A model generated the notes under the pieces. It made no database searches. It worked only from the letters and a program-made list of their open reading frames with translations, and was not told the origin of the DNA. DNA of 49,555 nt, from positions 1-49,555 of the forward strand of contig JADGRE010000014.1 of NCBI GenBank assembly GCA_017881185.1. The letters are read 5' to 3'. Position 1 is the first letter of the stretch. Every line of letters starts with the position of its first letter. Shown in pieces: positions 43,395 through 49,555 of the stretch. A program made the position numbers and the translations under genes. Source of the DNA: Pseudomonadota bacterium (GTDB lineage Bacteria > Myxococcota_A > Polyangia > Polyangiales > JAFGIB01).

Positions 43395-43518
43395 ACTGCG
43401 CCGCGGCCAACACGGGCGGCACACGCACACCCGAGCTCGGTGTCGCACGCCCGCCGCCTGCTATGGTTCGCCCGGTCATCGAGCCGATGGCCGGCGGTCC
43501 GGCCCCACTGCGCGGCGC
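43395..43518. other. Convergent intergenic region with palindrome
   Basis: After the tandem repeat the gap to the aminotransferase stop contains an exact palindrome CCGAGCTCGG (43431-43440) set in a longer imperfect hairpin (about 43413-43453, GGGCGG against CCGCC). It may terminate one or both convergent transcripts. No gene is seen. Confidence 0.4.
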
Positions 43519-44691
43519 TCAGCGCGGGCCGCGGCCCACGTTCGCCTGCACGCGCTGCAACAGCCGCTTGACGCCCTCGTCGAAGGTGGCCTCGGGGGTG
43601 AGCAAGCTCAACACCACGTACGCCTCGTCGGCAAAATCGAAGAAGTAGCCCGGCTGCACGTGCACGGAGTCTTTCTCGAGAAAATCGAGCACCCAGCGCT
43701 CTTCGCTTTGCGTGGCAGGCAAGCGCAGCGTCGCGTAGAAGCCGCCCTCGACATGGAGCAGCGAAGCCGGCGACACCGAGCCGTTGCTGAGCAGACCACG
43801 CAGCTTGCCGAGGTTGCGGCGCAAGCGTGCGTGCAGTGCGGTCTGCGTCGGCGCCAAGAGTGACAGCAGCCGCGGCAGTGCCAGCTGCGTCGGCGTGGCG
43901 ACCGACAGATAGGTGTCGGCGATCAGCTCCAGACGCTGCGCGGCCTGCTCGGTCGGCGCCTTGGGGCCGCGCATGCAGATCCACGACACCTTCCACTGCG
44001 GCAACGCCGCTTGCTTCGATAGACCGAAGAGCGAGAACACCAGCGCCCGCTCGCTGCACAGCGCGCTCTGGCAACGCTCGGGGTCGTCGCGCAGCGGGTA
44101 CTCGCCGAACACTTCGTCGCTGATCAGCGGCAGGCCCAGGTTCTCGAGCGCGAGCAGCTCGCTGCGCTTGAGGTACGAGCCGGTGGGGTTGTTCGGACTG
44201 ACGAGCAGGATCGCACGGGTACGCGCGCTGACTGCGCTGCGCAGCTCGGGCAGACCGATGTGCCACTGACCGTCGTAGTGCAGCGGGTAGGGCACGGCGC
44301 GCACGTTCTCGAGGCGACACAAGTGCTCGAAGAGCGGGTAGCTCGGTTGCGGCACCAGCACTTCGTCGTCTGGATCGCACAGCAATTTGAACAGGTAGCC
44401 GTAGGCTTCGCTCGTGCCGGATGTGAGGAATACCTGCGCGGGGTCGACCTGCAGCTGCCGCGCCGCCATGCGCAGCGCGATCGCTTGGCGGGCGGGCAAG
44501 AGGCCGCGTGGATCGGGTGCGTAGAGCCGCACTGCAGCGTTGTCGAACGCGGCCAGTAGCTCGGGCCCAGGGTAGGGCAGGCCGGCGCGCGTGGGGTTCG
44601 ACTCGGTCAGATCGTAGCGGGGTGCAGCGGCTTCGAGCGCAAGCGTGAGGGCATTCTTGCGCTGCTCGAAAGCGCTGCGTTTGGAGAACAC
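43519..44691 (-). CDS. PLP-dependent aminotransferase, class I/II
   Basis: A 390-residue fold-type I aminotransferase. Seen: TSGTSEAYGYLFKLLCDPDDEVLVPQPSYPLFEH, LVSPNNPTGSYL, SDEVFGEYPL and the PLP Lys in LFGLSKQAALPQWKVSWI (about 225). In most members the latter motif ends P-x-x-R-x-G-W with a phosphate-binding Arg; here it is Lys followed by V-S-W. The substrate-carboxylate Arg region near the C-terminus is not obvious to me. Likely acts on an amino acid, specificity unknown. GTG 44691 starts the protein (FSKRSAFEQRKNAL). Divergent from sctU across 82 bp. Confidence 0.87.
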   Translation of the reverse strand: MFSKRSAFEQRKNALTLALEAAAPRYDLTESNPTRAGLPYPGPELLAAFDNAAVRLYAPDPRGLLPARQAIALRMAARQLQVDPAQVFLTSGTSEAYGYLFKLLCDPDDEVLVPQPSYPLFEHLCRLENVRAVPYPLHYDGQWHIGLPELRSAVSARTRAILLVSPNNPTGSYLKRSELLALENLGLPLISDEVFGEYPLRDDPERCQSALCSERALVFSLFGLSKQAALPQWKVSWICMRGPKAPTEQAAQRLELIADTYLSVATPTQLALPRLLSLLAPTQTALHARLRRNLGKLRGLLSNGSVSPASLLHVEGGFYATLRLPATQSEERWVLDFLEKDSVHVQPGYFFDFADEAYVVLSLLTPEATFDEGVKRLLQRVQANVGRGPR

Positions 44692-44755
44692 GACCCAGCA
44701 TCGCGCGCTGCGCCGGGCTTGGCAATGAGCGGCTGCGGGTGCCTGCGGGCTGCGC

Positions 44756-44761
44756 TATCCT
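44756..44761 (+). promoter_or_regulatory. -10-like TATCCT before sctU
   Basis: TATCCT ends 12 nt before GTG 44774. The same hexamer lies 7 nt before GTG 37143 of the large kinase. No clear -35 or ribosome site is seen at either. Confidence 0.3.
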
Positions 44762-44773
44762 CTGCGGCCCGCC

Positions 44774-45828
44774 GTGACCGAGACCCGCACCCACGAAGCT
44801 TCGCCGCGCACGCTGGCACGCGCGAGCGCCCGCGGTGATGTCGCGCGAAGTCCCGAGCTGGTCTCGGCCGCAGTCTTCGGCGCCACGGCCCTGTGCGTGG
44901 GCGTGACGGGCTCCGGTGTCATGCGCGCGTTCGGCACGCTCGTGCATGTCACAGGGCTCGCCATCGCGGGTGTGGCGGCAGGTGGAGACGGCGTGCAGAG
45001 CTTGGCTGCGCCGCTGTGGCAGCTGCTGCAGCAGCTCGTGCCGCTGCTCGCCTGCGTGCCGGCTGCTGCGCTCGCAGCAGGGCTGCTGCAGTCGGGCTTC
45101 TGGGTCGGCGTGCCCAGTCGCCCAGACTGGCTCGCGCGCTTGCGACGCGGACTGTCGTGGGACGGCATGCTCGGCGCGGGCAGCAGCTTGCTCAAGCTCG
45201 CGTTGTTGGTCGGGGTGCTGGCGCACGCGCTCTACCGCAGCGTGCCGGGGGTCTTCGACAGCTGGCAGCGTGCGCCAGGCGAGCTTGCTGCGATCGTGGG
45301 CTTGCTCGCGCGCGCGCTGCTCTGGCGTGCTGTGCTCGCACTCGCGTTGGTTGGGGCCATCGAGTTCGTTCTGCAGCTCTGGCGGCGCCGCCGTCGGCTG
45401 CGGATGAGCACGCGCGAGCTCCGAGACGAACAACGTGCCTCCGAGGGCGACCCCCACTTGCGTGCCGAGCGTCGACGGCGCGCTGCTGCGCTGACGGCAG
45501 CGGCCACGCTCCAAGAGCTGGACCGCGCCGCGCTCGTGGTGCATGGGGCGCAGGGGCGGCTCGTGGCGCTGCGCTTCGATGCCGAGCACGACGCCGCGCC
45601 CGTGCTGTGGTTGAAGGCCGAAGGCGAGCTCGCGTTGCGCGTGCTCGCGCGCGCTGCCGAGCATGGCCTGCCATGTCACGACGACGCCGCGCTCTGCGAG
45701 CAGCTGTTTCGCTTGGAGATCAGCCAGAGCGCTCCCGAAGGCACGCATGTGAAGCTCGCGCAGCTGTGGGTGTTGGAACCCTCGCGCGCGCCCGCCGAGC
45801 CCTCCGCCCGCGCGCCCGGAGCACGCGC

Positions 45829-45832
<4 letters not shown>
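44774..45832 (+). CDS. sctU: SctU/FlhB family export-apparatus protein, NPTH motif absent
   Basis: A 352-residue membrane protein with the FlhB/SctU layout: basic N-terminus (ASPRTLARASARGDVARSPEL), four spans (about 28-50, 82-112, 138-158, 170-205) and a cytoplasmic domain introduced by the family motif MSTRELRDEQRASEGDPHLRAERRRR (match to EYKxSEGDPxxKxxxRxxQ). The self-cleaving NPTH loop, expected about residue 255, reads VVHGAQGRLVALRF, so autocleavage is presumably lost. The Ala-rich C-terminal tail is unstructured. It overlaps priA by 4 nt (ATGA). GTG start. With sctQ at 15147, it is the second isolated type III secretion homologue here. FlhB itself is less likely as no flagellar genes are seen. 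Confidence 0.78.
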
Positions 45833-48117
<2,285 letters not shown>

Positions 48118-48125
48118 GCCGGCGC

Positions 48126-48154
48126 TTGCCGCTGTCGGGGCCGGATGTTAAGAA
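48126..48154 (+). promoter_or_regulatory. Promoter-like TTGCCG-N17-TAAGAA before def
   Basis: TTGCCG (48126-48131) and TAAGAA (48149-48154) are 17 bp apart in the 59-bp priA-def gap, so def may have its own promoter. Weak -35. Confidence 0.35.
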
Positions 48155-48176
48155 CTAGCTACAGGTCCGCCTCGCC

Positions 48177-48698
48177 ATGGCCATTCGCCCGATTCTGCAC
48201 TACCCCGACAAACGCCTGCGCGAGCTGGCGCGGCCGGTGACGCGCTTCGACGCCGAGCTGGCCAAGCTGGTCGACGACATGGCCGAGACCATGTACGCCG
48301 CGCCCGGTGTGGGCCTTGCTGCGCCGCAGATCGGCGTCGCCCTGCGCTTGTTCATCATCGACGTCGCCACCCGCGACGATCAGCCGAGCGAGCTGCGCAC
48401 CTTCATCAATCCGGAGCTCATCGACCAGGTCGGTGAAGTGCGCAACGAAGAAGGCTGCCTCTCGTTCCCCGGCGTGCACGAAGAAGTGCGTCGCGCCGAG
48501 CGTGTTCGGGTGCGTGCCCAAGACGCCACGGGCAAGAGCTTCGAGCTCGAGGCAGAGGGCTTGCTCGCGATCGCCATTCAGCACGAGCACGACCATCTCG
48601 ATGGGCGCTTGATGGTGGATCACCTCAGCTTGTTGCGACGACGCTTGGTGCATCGGGCCATGGTGAAGCGCGCGGCAGCTGACTCGGCGTCGGTGTAG
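48177..48698 (+). CDS. def: Peptide deformylase
   Basis: A 173-residue metalloenzyme that removes the N-formyl group from new proteins. All three motifs are intact: GVGLAAPQIG (about 44-53), EGCLSFPG with the metal Cys (about 98) and QHEHDHLDG with the two metal His and catalytic Glu (about 139-147). ATG 48177 lacks a clear ribosome site. The functional partner fmt follows 132 bp downstream. Confidence 0.97.
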   Translation: MAIRPILHYPDKRLRELARPVTRFDAELAKLVDDMAETMYAAPGVGLAAPQIGVALRLFIIDVATRDDQPSELRTFINPELIDQVGEVRNEEGCLSFPGVHEEVRRAERVRVRAQDATGKSFELEAEGLLAIAIQHEHDHLDGRLMVDHLSLLRRRLVHRAMVKRAAADSASV

Positions 48699-48830
48699 GA
48701 CTGCGCGCTCGCAGGCCCGAGCCCCAGCCCTGCACAGCGCGCCCCGTTCGCCGGCGCTGCGTCTACAGTCCCACGGCCTCACCGTCTCTCTGGTTTGACA
48801 GCCGCGCGACTTCGGGAGAGCGTGGCGACC

Positions 48831-49555
48831 GTGAGCGGCTCGGTAGCGAAAGCACGCACGATCTTCTTCGGCACCCCCGACTTCGCGGTGCCCTGCTTGT
48901 CGGCGCTGGCGGAGCTGAGCGAGGTCGTGCTCGTCATGACCCAACCCGATCGCCCTGCAGGGCGCGGCATGAAGCTCACGGCGCCGCCGGTCAAGGTGCG
49001 TGCACTGCAGCTGGGCCTGCCGGTGCTGCAGCCGGTCAAAGTGCGCACGCCCGAGTTTGCTGCGCAGCTGCGCGATCTGCGCGCTGAGGTCGCGGTGGTG
49101 GTCGCGTACGGGCGCATCCTGCCGAGCGCGGTGCTCAGTGCGCCAACTCTAGGCTGCGTGAACGTGCATGCCTCGCTCTTGCCGAAGCTGCGTGGCGCAG
49201 CGCCCATTCAGTGGGCGATCGTGCGTGGCGAGCAAATCACTGGCGCGTGTTTGATGCAGATGGACGAAGGCATGGATACGGGGCCCGTGCTCGCACGTGC
49301 GGAGCTGACCATCGGCGCCCAGGAAACCGCCGGCGAACTCACGCCGCGCCTGTCGGTGCTCGGTGCCGAGCTGTTGCGTCGCGAGCTGCCGCGTCTTCTT
49401 CGAGGTCAGCTGCAACCTATCGCGCAAGACCCGGCGCAGGCCACGCTCGCCCCCGTGCTGCGCAAGGAACACGGCCAAGTCGACTGGCGCGCGAGCGCCA
49501 CGCAAGTGCACGATCTGGTGCGCGGCATGAATCCGTGGCCGGGCGCGTACACCTT
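48831..49555 (+). CDS. fmt: Methionyl-tRNA formyltransferase, 5' part (runs off window)
   Basis: The frame from GTG 48831 is open to the window end and encodes about 241 residues of Fmt, which formylates Met-tRNA for initiation. Seen: TIFFGTPDFAVPCLSAL, the substrate loop QPDRPAGRGMKLTAPPVK, VVVAYGRILP, the catalytic segment VNVHASLLPKLRGAAPIQWA (Asn and His) and MQMDEGMDTGPVL with the catalytic Asp, then the start of the C-terminal domain (VDWRASATQVHDLVRGMNPWPGAYT). GTG 48822 is an alternative start; GGGAG lies 3 nt before it and 12 nt before GTG 48831. Pairs with def. Confidence 0.95.
   Translation, partial: MSGSVAKARTIFFGTPDFAVPCLSALAELSEVVLVMTQPDRPAGRGMKLTAPPVKVRALQLGLPVLQPVKVRTPEFAAQLRDLRAEVAVVVAYGRILPSAVLSAPTLGCVNVHASLLPKLRGAAPIQWAIVRGEQITGACLMQMDEGMDTGPVLARAELTIGAQETAGELTPRLSVLGAELLRRELPRLLRGQLQPIAQDPAQATLAPVLRKEHGQVDWRASATQVHDLVRGMNPWPGAYT

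Noticed and set aside
41957-45748. 1263-codon minus-strand frame, the longest in the window
   Set aside because: It is antisense to CBS and sctU and out of frame with the aminotransferase; composition is low-complexity Arg/Ala/His and there is no domain.

Overview
The window looks like chromosome of a high-GC myxobacterium-type bacterium (Myxococcota, probably the Polyangia side; this is an inference from gene content, not from a search). The grounds are strong G/C third-position bias, two eukaryotic-like Ser/Thr kinases, DUF4388/HD-GYP signalling, many lipoproteins with Ala/Pro-rich linkers, an ECF sigma-FecR pair, and orphan type III secretion homologues. About 40 genes are present, tightly packed on both strands. 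I see no phage, insertion sequence, CRISPR array or tRNA gene.

Layout. 1-1443: 3' part of a 23S rRNA, a 5S rRNA and two identical terminators created by a 73-bp duplication. 1585-5129: an AsmA-like/GT51 peptidoglycan glycosyltransferase and a beta-propeller lipoprotein. 5167-9683 (minus): acetyl-CoA synthetase, an internally deleted acyl-CoA dehydrogenase and a membrane-anchored unknown. 9772-13608: two unknowns, an ECF sigma factor and its FecR-like partner. 13786-17495: thymidylate kinase, a PDZ-like lipoprotein, an orphan SctQ with an internal start, and a divergent Ser/Thr kinase. 17679-21401: haem O synthase, a two-gene ABC exporter, SCO and a DUF420/CtaM-like protein, which read as a cytochrome oxidase assembly operon. 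21431-23015 (minus): Pal-like and CpoB-like lipoproteins. 23121-24533: MATE transporter. 24534-24967: non-coding, with two large palindromes in opposite orientation. 24968-27800: membrane protein, biotin synthase, hotdog thioesterase.

27348-32744 is the most cluster-like part. A minus-strand set (fatty acyl-AMP ligase, two acyl carrier proteins, YbgC-like thioesterase) faces a plus-strand pair made of a normal ketosynthase and an overlapping ketosynthase-like protein that keeps Cys and Lys but lacks both catalytic His. Together they could load a free fatty acid on a carrier protein, extend it and release it.

32719-49555: TPR protein, an MshEN/HD-GYP/REC/DUF4388 regulator, a membrane protein, a 1017-residue kinase-ATPase-TPR protein followed by a lipoprotein, tsaD and cystathionine beta-synthase, then an aminotransferase, and finally an SctU/FlhB homologue without its NPTH motif, translationally coupled to priA and followed by def and a partial fmt.

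Several genes without a Shine-Dalgarno sequence have a -10-like box only 6-12 nt before the start codon, suggesting frequent leaderless transcription. The best leads are the ketosynthase/FAAL cluster, the paired palindromes with compensatory stem changes, and the two scattered type III secretion homologues (sctQ with a predicted second product, sctU without the self-cleavage motif).
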